Assembly: GCA_903905065.1 (NCBI GenBank)
Contig: CAIVEW010000044.1
Span: forward strand, 1-64,000
Direction: 5' to 3'
DNA: 64,000 nucleotides
Source: an uncultured Bacteroidota bacterium
Lineage (GTDB): Bacteria; Bacteroidota; Bacteroidia; Chitinophagales; Chitinophagaceae
Made by a program: the position numbers and the translations under genes. The notes below the pieces were generated by a model that worked only from the letters and a program-made list of their open reading frames with translations, made no database searches and had not been told where the DNA came from. Below, one piece after another: positions 8,091-17,551 of this stretch. Position 1 is the first letter of the stretch, and each line of letters opens with the position of its first letter.

Positions 8091-9422
8091 TTACCGTTCA
8101 AACATTAACCGCTGGCCTCTTACCGCATCATTCACTTTGCCATCATTGTAGGCTATCTGGCCGTTAATAAATGTGTAGCGTATAGCTGCTGGAAATGTGT
8201 GGCCCTCGAATGGCGACCAGCCGCATTTATACAGAATGTTCTCTTTGCTTACCTTGGTCGTGTTGTTCAAATCCACCAGTACGAGGTCAGCGTGGTAGCC
8301 TTCGCGAATGTAGCCGCGCTTCTCAATTTGAAAACACTGTGCCGGAGCATGGCACATTTTCTCTACTACCTTTTCTATTGAGATGCGCCTGTCTTTTACG
8401 TATTGCAGCATCAGCAGTAATGAATGTTGTACTAATGGCACACCGGAAGGTGCTTTCTGATAAGGCTGCTGTTTTTCTTCCCAGGTATGCGGGGCATGAT
8501 CTGTAGCAATGATGTCAAGACGATCATCAAGTAAGGCCTCCCATAACGCAGCTTTGTTTTCAGGTGCTTTAATAGCGGGGTTGCATTTGATGAGGTTGCC
8601 GTACTGCGCATAATCGTTTGCCGTAAAATGCAGGTGATGTACGCATACCTCCGATGTTATGCGTTTATCCGTCAGCGGGAACATATTGGTGAACAACTGC
8701 AGTTCCTTTGCTGTGGATATGTGCAATATATGCAGGCGTGTATTGTATTGCTTGGCTAGCTGTATCGCAGAAAAAGAACTTTCAAAACAGGCCTCGGCAT
8801 CACGGATGAGTGGATGGTAGGAAGCATTGTCGGCATCCGGGTACTTTGCTTTGTTGGCGTTGATGATGTTCTCATTCTCGCAGTGGGTTGCTATCAGCAG
8901 TTCAGATTCCGAAAATATCTTAGAGAGTGTTATGTAGTTATCTACGAGCATATCTCCGGTGCTGGAACCCATGAATATCTTTACCCCGCAGACACTTTTC
9001 TTTCTGTCATTGGTACGCAGCACTTCTTCGGCATTGCTGTTGGATACGCCCATGAAAAAAGAATAATTTGCTACAGATGTTGCAGCAGCTATATCATACT
9101 TCATTTCCAGCAAATCCTGTGTCAGCGCTGGCGGATTGGTATTCGGCATTTCCATGAACGATGTGGTGCCTCCGGCCACTGCTGCGTGAGCTTCGGTAGC
9201 AATAGTGGCCTTATGTTTGAGCCCCGGCTCCCGGAAATGCACCTGGTCGTCGATGACCCCGGGCAGCAGGTACAGCCCTTCTCCGTTTATTTCCAGGCAA
9301 TTGCCAGAGGGTTGAATGTTATCGTCAATGCGCTCTATCAGGCCGTCCTTTATGAATACATCTTTTACAGTGCTTATTCCCTCGTTGACCAGGGTGGCCT
9401 TCTTTATAAGTTTTGAAAACAT
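8091..9422 (-). CDS. Dihydroorotase-like amidohydrolase
   Basis: A 443-residue amidohydrolase, best read as dihydroorotase (carbamoyl-aspartate to dihydroorotate in pyrimidine synthesis); cytoplasmic. The family is shown by PGVIDDQVHFREPG, the carboxylated-Lys strand GVKIFMGSSTGDM, metal ligands in IATHCENE and LHILHIST, and the catalytic Asp in IATDHAPHTWEEK. In place of the usual HxH at the first metal site it has QxH (DQVHF), a variant I recall from other Bacteroidota enzymes. Length suits a class I enzyme. The ATG chosen gives MFSKLIKKATLVNEG; an upstream in-frame region has no similarity and overlaps the divergent gene. Allantoinase or hydantoinase activity is the alternative. Confidence 0.82.
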   Translation of the reverse strand: MFSKLIKKATLVNEGISTVKDVFIKDGLIERIDDNIQPSGNCLEINGEGLYLLPGVIDDQVHFREPGLKHKATIATEAHAAVAGGTTSFMEMPNTNPPALTQDLLEMKYDIAAATSVANYSFFMGVSNSNAEEVLRTNDRKKSVCGVKIFMGSSTGDMLVDNYITLSKIFSESELLIATHCENENIINANKAKYPDADNASYHPLIRDAEACFESSFSAIQLAKQYNTRLHILHISTAKELQLFTNMFPLTDKRITSEVCVHHLHFTANDYAQYGNLIKCNPAIKAPENKAALWEALLDDRLDIIATDHAPHTWEEKQQPYQKAPSGVPLVQHSLLLMLQYVKDRRISIEKVVEKMCHAPAQCFQIEKRGYIREGYHADLVLVDLNNTTKVSKENILYKCGWSPFEGHTFPAAIRYTFINGQIAYNDGKVNDAVRGQRLMFER

Positions 9423-9501
9423 AATGGTATATTCGTACCGGTTTATGCGGAACAAACGTCGTTCTTGCAAATCTACCAAACGCAGTTGAAAAATCTTCTT
9501 T

Positions 9502-11271
9502 ATGCTTAAAAAAGCCGGCCTGCTTGCGGCGCTGTTATTCTCTACTGTTCTCTCACATGCGCAAACCACTTTTTTGCAGATAGGTTCTGAAGATAATCAT
9601 GTTCTGGACCGGCTGGAGACACGTTCGGGAAGACTGTCTGATACGCTTTGCACCGGAGATAAGCCTGAGTCGCGCAGAAATGCGGTATCCTTCCTGGAAT
9701 CTGTGGTGCCACCGGTAGGCAGCGATTCGCAGGCAAAAAAATATATTTCAAAGATCGACTGGTACAATATAGAGCAGATGGTGTCCGAGAGCGGTGAGTG
9801 GGCGCGCAATGAGAATGGCGCTATCAACTCAAAACTTTCATGGTTCAAGACCTTTTATGTCAAGCAATATGACCTGGCGTATGTAAAAACAAAGGATTTT
9901 TTCGTTGTAGTAAACCCTGTGCTGAGCGGTATTGGCATGTATCAGCAAAATACGCCCCAGCCCTTGAGCATACCACACAAACTGCTTACTAACAGCCAGG
10001 GAGCAGAATTACGTGGATGGATAGGTAAAAAGATCGGGTTTTATACTTCGGTGGTGGATAACCAGGAGCAGTTTCCTTATTTCGTATACAGTTCTGTAAC
10101 GGACCCAAGGCATCAGAATGTGCCGGGTGCCGATTATTTTTTGTTGCCAGGCATCGCTACGGGCGCCACGGCCCGTTATGACTATTTACAAGCGAGCGGA
10201 TATGTGAATTTTGATGCCGTGAAAAACCATGTTAACGTCTCGTTTGGCTCGGGCAAACATTTTCTCGGCGATGGTATCAGCAGTCTCTTTCTTACCGACT
10301 ATTCTGCCAATACACCATTCCTGCAAATACAGACCCGCATATGGCATATCAATTATGAATGCCTGTACCTGGAATTGACGCCACAATATGATAAGAACCA
10401 AGGAGATGGACTTATTGCGCACAAATATTCTACTATACATTACCTCACCTGGAACACCTGCAAATGGCTAAACCTTGGCTTTTTTGAAGCAGAAGTGTTT
10501 GACCGGCCGAACAGTTATGAGATTTCCTACCTCAACCCGATCATTTTCTCTACAGCGGTAAACCGCTTCAATGGTGAAGGCGATAAATCAATACTAGGTA
10601 TGAGTGCTAAGGCCATAGTGGCAAAACACCTGCAGTTTTATGGCCAGTTGATGTTTAATGAGTTCAGGGCCAAGGAGCTGATCAGCAGCAAGGGATGGTA
10701 TGGTAACAAATGGGGCATACAGGCAGGAGGCAAATACTTTGATGCTTTCACGATAAAGAACCTCGACCTGCAGGGGGAGATCGACGCTGTTCGGCCTTAT
10801 ACCTATGCTGCCAAGGACACACTTGCTAACTACACCAATTATAACCAGCCGCTGGCGGACCCGCTTGGCTCCGGATTTATCCGAATTGTGGGTGTAGCAA
10901 AGTACCAACCGGCAAAAAATATTTACCTGACGCTGAAGGGCACATACTACATCCAGGGCGTGGACACAGGGGGGGCGAACCTGGGTAACAATATATTTAA
11001 CCCCTACGTCACCGCGCCCGAACAATATGGAGTTGCTATGATCAACGGGCCCAGGGCGCACTGTGAGATGGTGAACATCAACTTTTCGTACCAGGTTCGC
11101 AGAAATATGTTTATTGATATAGGCGATACCTACAGGAAGTACGCCAATAATGCGGGGATATACAATAATGATTATTCAACTACGGGTCCCGTCTATGGCC
11201 CGCTTACGACTAATTATTTTTATGTTGGCATTCGGCTGAACGCTTCCAGGCGCGACTATGATTTTTTCTAA
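9502..11271 (+). CDS. Outer-membrane beta-barrel protein, Wzi/RemB-like
   Basis: A 589-residue protein with a signal peptide (residues 1-20, cleavage near SHA-QT) and a long body of amphipathic strands with aromatic girdle residues. The segment VSFGSGKHFLGDGISSLFLTDYSANTP corresponds to the conserved block in the capsule-assembly Wzi family and the gliding protein RemB. The C-terminus ends YDFF, an aromatic finish typical of outer-membrane barrels. Probable role: surface polysaccharide attachment or motility-related outer-membrane function; this is inference from the family. The next gene starts about 46 bp downstream. Confidence 0.65.
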   Translation: MLKKAGLLAALLFSTVLSHAQTTFLQIGSEDNHVLDRLETRSGRLSDTLCTGDKPESRRNAVSFLESVVPPVGSDSQAKKYISKIDWYNIEQMVSESGEWARNENGAINSKLSWFKTFYVKQYDLAYVKTKDFFVVVNPVLSGIGMYQQNTPQPLSIPHKLLTNSQGAELRGWIGKKIGFYTSVVDNQEQFPYFVYSSVTDPRHQNVPGADYFLLPGIATGATARYDYLQASGYVNFDAVKNHVNVSFGSGKHFLGDGISSLFLTDYSANTPFLQIQTRIWHINYECLYLELTPQYDKNQGDGLIAHKYSTIHYLTWNTCKWLNLGFFEAEVFDRPNSYEISYLNPIIFSTAVNRFNGEGDKSILGMSAKAIVAKHLQFYGQLMFNEFRAKELISSKGWYGNKWGIQAGGKYFDAFTIKNLDLQGEIDAVRPYTYAAKDTLANYTNYNQPLADPLGSGFIRIVGVAKYQPAKNIYLTLKGTYYIQGVDTGGANLGNNIFNPYVTAPEQYGVAMINGPRAHCEMVNINFSYQVRRNMFIDIGDTYRKYANNAGIYNNDYSTTGPVYGPLTTNYFYVGIRLNASRRDYDFF

Positions 11272-11317
11272 ACCAGTAAACTTAATATCTTACAAGACTT
11301 TTTCGGGAACAAGTGTT

Positions 11318-12793
11318 ATGAATAGATTTAAGGTGCTGCTTTATTCATTAACAGGTGTAATATCTGTTATCCTCATTTTGTATGGGTTGAATATATACCC
11401 AACGCCCGGTACCGATTCGAGGGTTTTTATTCCAGCGGCATTGTTTTACTCACGTGGACTGGGGTTAATTAACCCGCTTTACGATGTATCGGTGCTGGGT
11501 ATGGTAACGGATGTTCAGAATTCCGTAAAGTTCAATTATTACGTTCCTTTTTTTCCCATGTTGCTTGGGTCGCTCAGCAAAATCCATCCGGGAGTAAAAG
11601 CAATTTTTTTCATTTGTTCGAGCTTCAGCATCGCGAGTTTGTTTTTGTACTGTCGCACAATAGCGTCTGTTTTACCTGATCGTCTCAGCCGCTTAATGAA
11701 AGCATTGGTCTTGTGCTCGATCGTATATGTGGTCACTTATCTTATCCCAACTGTGGGCCGGCCTGAGACAATTACGGTATTATTGGTGTTTATGGTCTTC
11801 CTGCTTTATAATAAAAAGGCTGGCTTGAACACTGTGTTGTATAACGTGCTTATCTGTATTATTTTCTCGGTAATGTTCGCAACACAGGTTATTTGTTTTT
11901 ATTTCTGCTTCCTTTTTTTTGTCACCTTCGAGCTGATAAACACGGCTAACGTTTTTAAAACAATACTCCTTAATACAACCCGTTTTGCCATTATCGGCCT
12001 GCTTTTTTATGTAATATTATCCGCGTCCCCACATGGGTTTACCGACACCATTAACACCGTTCGCGAACACGCATCTGCTGCCATGACGCGCAAAGACCGC
12101 ACGATAAAGCTCTTTATACATTACTGGCTTTTTGCTCCGCTCAATTTTGGATTTCTTGTGCTCTTCCTGTTGTGTGCTTTTTTTTACGTGAAGTTGCTTT
12201 TTGCGCGTTTAAAGAATAATTCAGTCGTTGTTGTTGTATTGGTGTGCGCTATACAGTTCATGGTATTGTATGGTATAGCCCGGTTCATTCTTTATGCATC
12301 GCCTACGGTATATAATGCCACACAGTTTATTTTGCCATTGTCTGTTTTTATGCTCCTGAACATTGCTGCATTACCAAAGGGTCTCCTAAAAAATCTGGCG
12401 AGCGCCCTTACCATAACGGTCTACGCAGGTGGGATATTGATATTTCTGAGGGTATTTATCTTATTCATTGACTATAAAAATGATCGAAAGGACTATGCTG
12501 CTGCAAGGCCCATTATTAATGGTTTCGTGCATAACAACAAGCACATTTTTATCACAGTTAATCTCTGGCCGCTGGTCGATGATCTGAACGACATAAGGTT
12601 TTACGATGGAATTCACATTCAAAAAGGCGATACGCTTGTTGTGCAACAAATGTATCTGCCCTTTGCTAATGAAATCTTAAGCAAATGCACTATTTTATAT
12701 GACTGGCGGACGGAGGAAAGAAGAAAGTTTCTGGGGATACCACTGACCAATACGCCGCAGGGATATAGCTTTACAGTTTGCAGAGTTAACTAA
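11318..12793 (+). CDS. Polytopic membrane protein, glycosyltransferase-39-like
   Basis: A 491-residue integral membrane protein with roughly 10-12 hydrophobic segments. The first helix (about 8-25) is followed by a periplasmic loop that begins with NIYPTPGTDSRVFIPAALFYSRG. This acidic-residue-bearing first loop and overall plan resemble lipid-linked sugar transferases of the GT-C/ArnT/DUF2029 type. A C-terminal soluble part begins about residue 400. No residue-level proof of activity is possible here. The chosen ATG gives a Lys/Arg-bearing N-terminus; an in-frame ATG 60 bp upstream overlaps the previous gene by 14 bp. Likely co-transcribed with the Wzi/RemB-like gene, which would fit a surface glycan role. 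Confidence 0.6.
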   Translation: MNRFKVLLYSLTGVISVILILYGLNIYPTPGTDSRVFIPAALFYSRGLGLINPLYDVSVLGMVTDVQNSVKFNYYVPFFPMLLGSLSKIHPGVKAIFFICSSFSIASLFLYCRTIASVLPDRLSRLMKALVLCSIVYVVTYLIPTVGRPETITVLLVFMVFLLYNKKAGLNTVLYNVLICIIFSVMFATQVICFYFCFLFFVTFELINTANVFKTILLNTTRFAIIGLLFYVILSASPHGFTDTINTVREHASAAMTRKDRTIKLFIHYWLFAPLNFGFLVLFLLCAFFYVKLLFARLKNNSVVVVVLVCAIQFMVLYGIARFILYASPTVYNATQFILPLSVFMLLNIAALPKGLLKNLASALTITVYAGGILIFLRVFILFIDYKNDRKDYAAARPIINGFVHNNKHIFITVNLWPLVDDLNDIRFYDGIHIQKGDTLVVQQMYLPFANEILSKCTILYDWRTEERRKFLGIPLTNTPQGYSFTVCRVN

Positions 12794-12885
12794 TATTTTA
12801 ATTCAACATCCATTAAGGCATATTATTTTCGTTAATCCACCGTTAATCATATGCCAATAAATATACTTTGAAATAAGAGTGTAAG

Positions 12886-12893
12886 TATCTTTA
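12886..12893 (+). promoter_or_regulatory. Candidate -7 box of small lipoprotein 1
   Basis: TATCTTTA matches TAnnTTTG at all but the last base and lies 18 nt before the ATG. The same box at nearly the same distance (19 nt) precedes the second small lipoprotein (13123-13130). Confidence 0.4.
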
Positions 12894-12911
12894 AGGTACA
12901 TTTTATCCCCC

Positions 12912-13040
12912 ATGATACGTAACATATTCAAGCTGGTACTGCTGATAGCAGTTGTTAGCAGTATAGCAAGCTGTAAAACGCAAAAGAAGCAACCGCAGTA
13001 TACTTTGCTTCGGCCACATGCGCGACACATAAATGATTAG
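12912..13040 (+). CDS. Very small lipoprotein 1 (42 aa)
   Basis: A 42-residue lipoprotein candidate. The N-terminus MIRNIFK is followed by a hydrophobic stretch to residue 17 and a lipobox SIASC with Cys21. The mature peptide would be only 22 residues and strongly basic (KTQKKQPQY...RPHARH). The leader and upstream DNA are closely similar to the next gene, showing recent duplication. Function unknown. Entericidin-like size and Lys/Arg content are noted without claiming homology. Confidence 0.6.
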   Translation: MIRNIFKLVLLIAVVSSIASCKTQKKQPQYTLLRPHARHIND

Positions 13041-13122
13041 TCGCGCTGCATTATTATTTCATTGCTCCGCCGGTACGGAATGATATTTTATTGCCGCATC
13101 TTTTGCGAATCGCAAAATTGAG

Positions 13123-13130
13123 TATCTTTA
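13123..13130 (+). promoter_or_regulatory. Candidate -7 box of small lipoprotein 2
   Basis: TATCTTTA, preceded by TTTG with a 17-bp spacer (the TTTG lies at 13102-13105). The spacer contains the right arm of a 7-bp inverted repeat TTTTGCG-AAT-CGCAAAA (13101-13117), which could bind a regulator. Confidence 0.4.
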
Positions 13131-13149
13131 GTCGTACATTTTCTCCTCA

Positions 13150-13290
13150 ATGAAACGTAACATACTCAAGATCATACTGCTGGCAGTAGTTGCAGTAAAC
13201 GTAACAAGCTGCGGCCTTTTTCATAAAAAGAAAAAGTCGACACCACCTCCACCGACTGTTCGCCCTCAGCCACGCCAGAGGAATTACTAA
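13150..13290 (+). CDS. Very small lipoprotein 2 (46 aa)
   Basis: A 46-residue lipoprotein candidate paralogous to the preceding gene: MKRNILKIILLAVVAVNVTSC with the lipobox Cys at residue 21. A short mature peptide follows with a lysine cluster (HKKKKS), a proline run (TPPPPT) and an Arg-rich end (RPQPRQRNY). The proline-rich, basic tail suggests a peptidoglycan- or polyanion-contacting peptide, but this is inference. Confidence 0.6.
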   Translation: MKRNILKIILLAVVAVNVTSCGLFHKKKKSTPPPPTVRPQPRQRNY

Positions 13291-13417
13291 ATAACCGAAG
13301 CTTCGCAGCCGGTGTTCCGCGTAGCGGCCAGGTAACTTGTTGCCTTTTGAAAAATTCTATTCGTAAAACGGAAGATTTTATTACTTTTAAACCTGTTAAA
13401 ATGTTTTATGAAACTGC

Positions 13418-13439
13418 CATTCCAGCTTTAGCCGGAATG
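13418..13439. repeat. Small dispersed-type inverted repeat
   Basis: CATTCC and GGAATG arms (6 bp) around AGCTTTAGCC. It is followed at 13444-13463 by a second inverted repeat (GAATAGA / TCTATTC). Both lie between small lipoproteins 2 and 3, in a 200-bp spacer without an ORF. Confidence 0.35.
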
Positions 13440-13491
13440 AATTAGAATAGAGTTTTTTCTATTCGTGCAGGAAACGATAAAAATATTTCCG

Positions 13492-13629
13492 ATGAAATAC
13501 ACACTCGTAAAAATAATCGCCGCCCTGCTCATTCTTGCGCACTTAGGCAGTTGCGTTAGCCCGCGTGTACGCACAAACAGGAGGGTCCCCAGGCATGGCG
13601 CATACCATGCAGGCGACCGCTGGTGGTAA
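13492..13629 (+). CDS. Very small lipoprotein 3 (45 aa)
   Basis: A 45-residue lipoprotein candidate: MKYTLVKIIAALLILAHLGSC with the lipobox Cys21, then a mature peptide rich in Arg, His and Trp (SPRVRTNRRVPRHGAYHAGDRWW). Same size and layout as the two upstream genes but a different tail, so it is the third member of a tandem set of tiny lipoproteins with basic tails. The closing DRWW is distinctive. Function unknown. purH begins 74 bp downstream. Confidence 0.55.
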   Translation: MKYTLVKIIAALLILAHLGSCVSPRVRTNRRVPRHGAYHAGDRWW

Positions 13630-13703
13630 TCCTTATCCCACTTCCCGATCATACCCGTATGTGCCAGCACGGCTGGTGCACCTTACTTTAATAAACAAAG
13701 CAA

Positions 13704-15218
13704 ATGAACTGTTCGATAAAATCAGCGCTGATCTCTGTCTTCTATAAAGACGGGCTAGAGCCTGTTGTGCGCAAATTGCATAGCCTGGGTGTGGTGTTAT
13801 ATTCTACCGGGGGCACTCAGACATTTATTGAGGGGCTTGGTATTCCATGTACTTCTGTGGAAAGTGTAACCGGGTATCCGTCCATACTTGGCGGTCGTGT
13901 GAAAACCCTGCACCCAAAGGTATTTGGCGGCATACTGGCCCGCCGCGCCCTTGAGCAGGATCAGCAGCATATAAAGGAATACGAAATTCCCTTGCTCGAT
14001 CTGGTAATCGTTGACCTGTATCCTTTCGAGGAGACGGTGAAACAGACTAATGATGAAAAAGCGATCATTGAAAAGATAGACATTGGTGGTGTGTCGCTGA
14101 TACGCGCAGCCGGAAAGAATTTTAATGATGTTTGTATTGTGGCATCACGGAACCAATATGCCGAGTTGCTGCAGTTACTGGACGAACAAAACGGAGTAAC
14201 ATCGCTCCATGACCGGAAACATTTTGCAGCGCTGGCGTTTGCAGAATGTGCGCACTATGACGTTGCCATAGCCAGTTATTTCTCGCAGATATCCGGCACC
14301 GGGCATTTCCAGCTTTCATTCGGCAATGAAAAGTCATTGCGCTATGGCGAAAACCCGCATCAGTCTGCATCGTTCTATGGCGATCTTGATGCTATGTTTG
14401 AAAAGCTGAACGGTAAGGAACTTTCTTATAATAACCTGGTGGACATAGACGCCGCCTGCCAGATCATTTCTGAGTTTTCAAAGCCAGCTTTCGCTATCAT
14501 CAAGCATACCAATGTATGCGGTATAGCGGAGCGCGACAATCTTACTCACGCCTGGGAGGCAGCTCTTGCCTGCGATCCGGAAAGCGCCTTTGGTGGCGTG
14601 CTCATCACCAATCAGACCATAGATATTGATGCAGCGCAGAAAATAAATGAACTCTTTTTCGAGATACTTATAGCGCCTGAATTTGAGGAAGACGCATTAG
14701 AATTATTGAAGAGCAAGAAGAATCGTAACCTATTGCTCCAGAAAAAACCGTTCTACCCGACCAAAGAATATAAGCGTATTCTCAACGGCATATTGGTGCA
14801 GGATGCGGACACGCAGAACTTTGCGGAATGGAAAGAAGCCGGTGCAAGAAATAGCAGTGAAGCGGAGAAAGAAGACCTTTTGTTTGCAAACATTGTGTGC
14901 AAACACCTTAAATCTAATGCGATAGCCATTGTAAAAGACAAGCAACTTATAGGCAAGGGTTGCGGGCAAACCAGCCGTATAGATGCGCTCCGCCAGGCTT
15001 TAGAAAAGTCAAAACAGTTTGGCTTTATCATAAAAGGCGCTGTAATGGCCTCTGATGCATTTTTCCCGTTCAATGATTGCGTGACCGCTGCCCACGAAGC
15101 CGGCATCACAGCAGTAATTCAGCCCGGTGGATCCGTACGCGATAACGACAGCATACAATTCTGCAAAGAACATGATATGGCGATGGTGATAACGGGGTTA
15201 AGGCACTTCAAGCATTAA
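13704..15218 (+). CDS. purH: Bifunctional AICAR transformylase / IMP cyclohydrolase
   Basis: A 504-residue enzyme catalysing the last two steps of purine synthesis, AICAR to FAICAR to IMP, in the cytoplasm. The N-terminal MGS-like cyclohydrolase domain (about 1-190) has SVFYKDGLEP, YSTGGTQTF, VKTLHPKVFGGIL and GGVSLIRAAGKN. The transformylase domain shows LRYGENPHQSA, the Lys-His catalytic pair in AIIKHTNVCGIA, and near the end DAFFPFNDCVTAAHEAGITAVIQPGGS. Length is normal. The ATG start gives MNCSIKSALISVFYK, as expected for the family. Confidence 0.97.
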   Translation: MNCSIKSALISVFYKDGLEPVVRKLHSLGVVLYSTGGTQTFIEGLGIPCTSVESVTGYPSILGGRVKTLHPKVFGGILARRALEQDQQHIKEYEIPLLDLVIVDLYPFEETVKQTNDEKAIIEKIDIGGVSLIRAAGKNFNDVCIVASRNQYAELLQLLDEQNGVTSLHDRKHFAALAFAECAHYDVAIASYFSQISGTGHFQLSFGNEKSLRYGENPHQSASFYGDLDAMFEKLNGKELSYNNLVDIDAACQIISEFSKPAFAIIKHTNVCGIAERDNLTHAWEAALACDPESAFGGVLITNQTIDIDAAQKINELFFEILIAPEFEEDALELLKSKKNRNLLLQKKPFYPTKEYKRILNGILVQDADTQNFAEWKEAGARNSSEAEKEDLLFANIVCKHLKSNAIAIVKDKQLIGKGCGQTSRIDALRQALEKSKQFGFIIKGAVMASDAFFPFNDCVTAAHEAGITAVIQPGGSVRDNDSIQFCKEHDMAMVITGLRHFKH

Positions 15219-15225
15219 CCCCAAA

Positions 15226-15261
15226 CCCCTAAAGGGGCTTTCCCTTATTGCGAAATAAGGG
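15226..15261. repeat. Paired palindromes downstream of purH
   Basis: Two adjacent inverted repeats fill the convergent purH-fcl gap: CCCC-TAAA-GGGG at 15226-15237 and CCCTTATT-GCGA-AATAAGGG at 15242-15261. They can end transcription from either side and look like a REP-type unit rather than a classic poly-T terminator. A further 7-bp inverted repeat (GAAAACA / TGTTTTC) lies at about 15303-15327. No gene is present in 15219-15382. Confidence 0.45.
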
Positions 15262-15382
15262 TGCGTTACACCTCCCTCCTGTTTTTAGGATGGGCGTGCC
15301 AGAAAACATAGCGAAGCAGTGTTTTCCGGCCGGAGTGGTTGACTCGCGCAATCCGGCGCGGTTTATAAGTTTAATAGGAGTT

Positions 15383-16312
15383 TTAGTCATTCTCCTCCTT
15401 AAAATATCCATAAGCCTTTGCAAGCCCCTCACGTAAAGTAGTCCTGTGTTTCCAGCCCATTGCATGCAGGCGGGAGCTATCCATTAGCTTGCGGGGAGTG
15501 CCATCCGGCTTAGTGGCGTCGAATTTTATTTCGCCGGTAAAGCCCACTACTTCTTTAACTAACAAGGCAAGGTCTTCTATCGTTATTTCTTCGCCTGTGC
15601 CGATGTTTACGAAGAGCTTATCATTGTATTCCTGCATCAGGAAGAAACAGGCATCTGCAAGGTCATCTACAAACATGAATTCCCGCAGCGGTGAGCCGGA
15701 GCCCCATATTTCCGTGAACGAAGCCCCATTTTTCTTTGCTTCATGAAACTTGCGCAAGAGGGCGGGAATCACATGCGAATTTTGCAGGTTGTAATTATCT
15801 CCCTGGCCGTAAAGATTGGTAGGCATGCCGGAGATAAAGTTGCAGCCATATTGATCGCGATAGGCTTCGCACAGCTTGATGCCCGCTATTTTGGCGATGG
15901 CATATGGCTCATTCGTCTCTTCCAGGAGGCCGGTGAGCAGGTATTCTTCCTTCAGCGGCTGCGGAGCCATTTTGGGGTAGATACAGGAACTACCCAGGAA
16001 CAGCATTTTTTTCACCTTGGCAGTGTAAGCTGCGTGTATCAGGTTGGTTTCAATAATCAGGTTATCATATAAAAACTCAGCACGGTAAGTATTATTGGCC
16101 AGTATGCCGCCCACTTTGGCCGCAGCAACAAATACATATTCAGGCTGTTCTTTGGCAAAAAAATCATTTACGGCCGCCTGGTTTCTGAGGTCCAGTTCTT
16201 TGGACGTGCGCGTGATAATGTTCTTATAACCCTCACTTTGCAGCTTTCTAACAATGGCAGCGCCCACCATTCCTCTATGCCCGGCAACGAAAATTTTACC
16301 TGCTGAATCCAT
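15383..16312 (-). CDS. fcl: GDP-L-fucose synthase
   Basis: A 309-residue extended SDR that epimerises and reduces GDP-4-keto-6-deoxymannose to GDP-L-fucose with NADPH. It shows the Rossmann motif [13 protein letters not shown], the LDLRN and [12 protein letters not shown] blocks, the catalytic Ser in FLGSSCIYP, and YAIAKIAGI containing the Tyr-x3-Lys. [12 protein letters not shown] and [13 protein letters not shown] are typical of GMER. Length matches the family. Its ATG overlaps the gmd stop codon (TAATG), so the two enzymes of the pathway are translationally coupled. Confidence 0.95.
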   Translation of the reverse strand: MDSAGKIFVAGHRGMVGAAIVRKLQSEGYKNIITRTSKELDLRNQAAVNDFFAKEQPEYVFVAAAKVGGILANNTYRAEFLYDNLIIETNLIHAAYTAKVKKMLFLGSSCIYPKMAPQPLKEEYLLTGLLEETNEPYAIAKIAGIKLCEAYRDQYGCNFISGMPTNLYGQGDNYNLQNSHVIPALLRKFHEAKKNGASFTEIWGSGSPLREFMFVDDLADACFFLMQEYNDKLFVNIGTGEEITIEDLALLVKEVVGFTGEIKFDATKPDGTPRKLMDSSRLHAMGWKHRTTLREGLAKAYGYFKEEND

Positions 16313-17424
16313 TATTCAAATTGATTTAAGGTACGGTAGCCCGATTCATGGAGCAGCACTTCTTTGCGGAAATGAGCGATATCCGAAACCACCATTTCTT
16401 TGACAAGTTCGTCAAGCGTATATTTTGGTACCCAGCCCATTTTTTCTTTTGCTTTGGTCGCATCGCCCAGCAGCAGGTCCACCTCCGTAGGGCGGAAGTA
16501 GCGCTTATCCACTTCGACAACCACATCCCCTACAGCTACTTTACATTCAGGGTTCAGTACTTTCGTTACGATGCCCTGCTCTTTTTCGCCCACACCCTGG
16601 AAACCAACTTCCACACCGGCATGAGCAAACGCGAGCTTGACGAAGTCACGTACCGAAGTGGTAACACCAGTTGCAATAACAAAATCTTCCGGTTCGTGCT
16701 GCTGCAGCATCAGCCACATAGCTTCCACATAGTCTTTGGCATGGCCCCAGTCGCGCTTTGCACCCAGGTTGCCCAGCCATAGCTTATTTTTTAATCCCAG
16801 TACGATCTCTGCTATCCCCCGGGTTATCTTCCTGGTTACAAAGGTTTCACCGCGCAGGGGACTCTCATGGTTAAATAAAATGCCGTTACAGGCATACATG
16901 CCATATGCCTCCCGGTAATTTACTGTTATCCAGTAGGCATAAAGTTTGGCTACGCCATACGGAGACCGGGGATAAAATGGCGTGTTTTCATTTTGGGGCA
17001 CGGCCTGGACTTTACCATACAGCTCAGAAGTTGACGCCTGGTAAATGCGGGTCTTTTTTTCAAGCCCCAGGATGCGGATAGCTTCCAGTATGCGCAGTGT
17101 GCCGGTTGCATCCGTATTAGCTACATATTCGGGCTCTTCAAAGCTCACCTGCACATGGCTCATAGCGCCCAGGTTGTATATCTCATCGGGCTGAACTTCT
17201 TGTATGATCCTGATAATATTGGTAGAGTCGGTAAGATCCCCGTAATGAAGCACGAACCTGACGTTTTTTTCGTGCGGGTCTCGGTACAGGTGATCTATAC
17301 GGCCTGTATTTATCAATGAAGTGCGCCGCTTAATGCCATGCACCTCATATCCTTTGCCCAGCAATAGTTCGGCAAGGTAGGCGCCGTCTTGTCCCGTTAT
17401 GCCTGTTATCAGGGCTTTCTTCAT
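16312..17424 (-). CDS. gmd: GDP-mannose 4,6-dehydratase
   Basis: A 370-residue extended SDR converting GDP-D-mannose to GDP-4-keto-6-deoxy-D-mannose, the substrate of the downstream fcl product. It has [16 protein letters not shown], the [16 protein letters not shown] substrate loop, [29 protein letters not shown] and the catalytic [12 protein letters not shown]. The family end [21 protein letters not shown] is present. An upstream in-frame ATG was rejected because a -7 box (17440-17447) lies between it and the MKKALITG start. The product probably feeds fucosylated surface glycans. Confidence 0.96.
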   Translation of the reverse strand: MKKALITGITGQDGAYLAELLLGKGYEVHGIKRRTSLINTGRIDHLYRDPHEKNVRFVLHYGDLTDSTNIIRIIQEVQPDEIYNLGAMSHVQVSFEEPEYVANTDATGTLRILEAIRILGLEKKTRIYQASTSELYGKVQAVPQNENTPFYPRSPYGVAKLYAYWITVNYREAYGMYACNGILFNHESPLRGETFVTRKITRGIAEIVLGLKNKLWLGNLGAKRDWGHAKDYVEAMWLMLQQHEPEDFVIATGVTTSVRDFVKLAFAHAGVEVGFQGVGEKEQGIVTKVLNPECKVAVGDVVVEVDKRYFRPTEVDLLLGDATKAKEKMGWVPKYTLDELVKEMVVSDIAHFRKEVLLHESGYRTLNQFE

Positions 17425-17439
17425 CAGGATAAATTTTGG

Positions 17440-17447
17440 CAAATATA
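17440..17447 (-). promoter_or_regulatory. -7 promoter box of gmd-fcl
   Basis: The minus strand reads TATATTTG, a perfect TAnnTTTG match, 15 nt before the gmd ATG. It decides the start codon. Confidence 0.5.
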
Positions 17448-17551
17448 AACTTTTCTGTAGCGTGAGGCATCTCGCATCTTTCGGGACAGGAGCGGCAATC
17501 ATTTAATAGCGATAATAATTATGCGTCCCTTATCAATTACTCTATTTAATT

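Noticed and set aside
12803-13030. Minus-strand 75-residue frame over small lipoprotein 1
   Set aside because: Cys-rich shadow frame without start signals; the plus-strand lipoprotein shows a lipobox and a duplicated upstream region.
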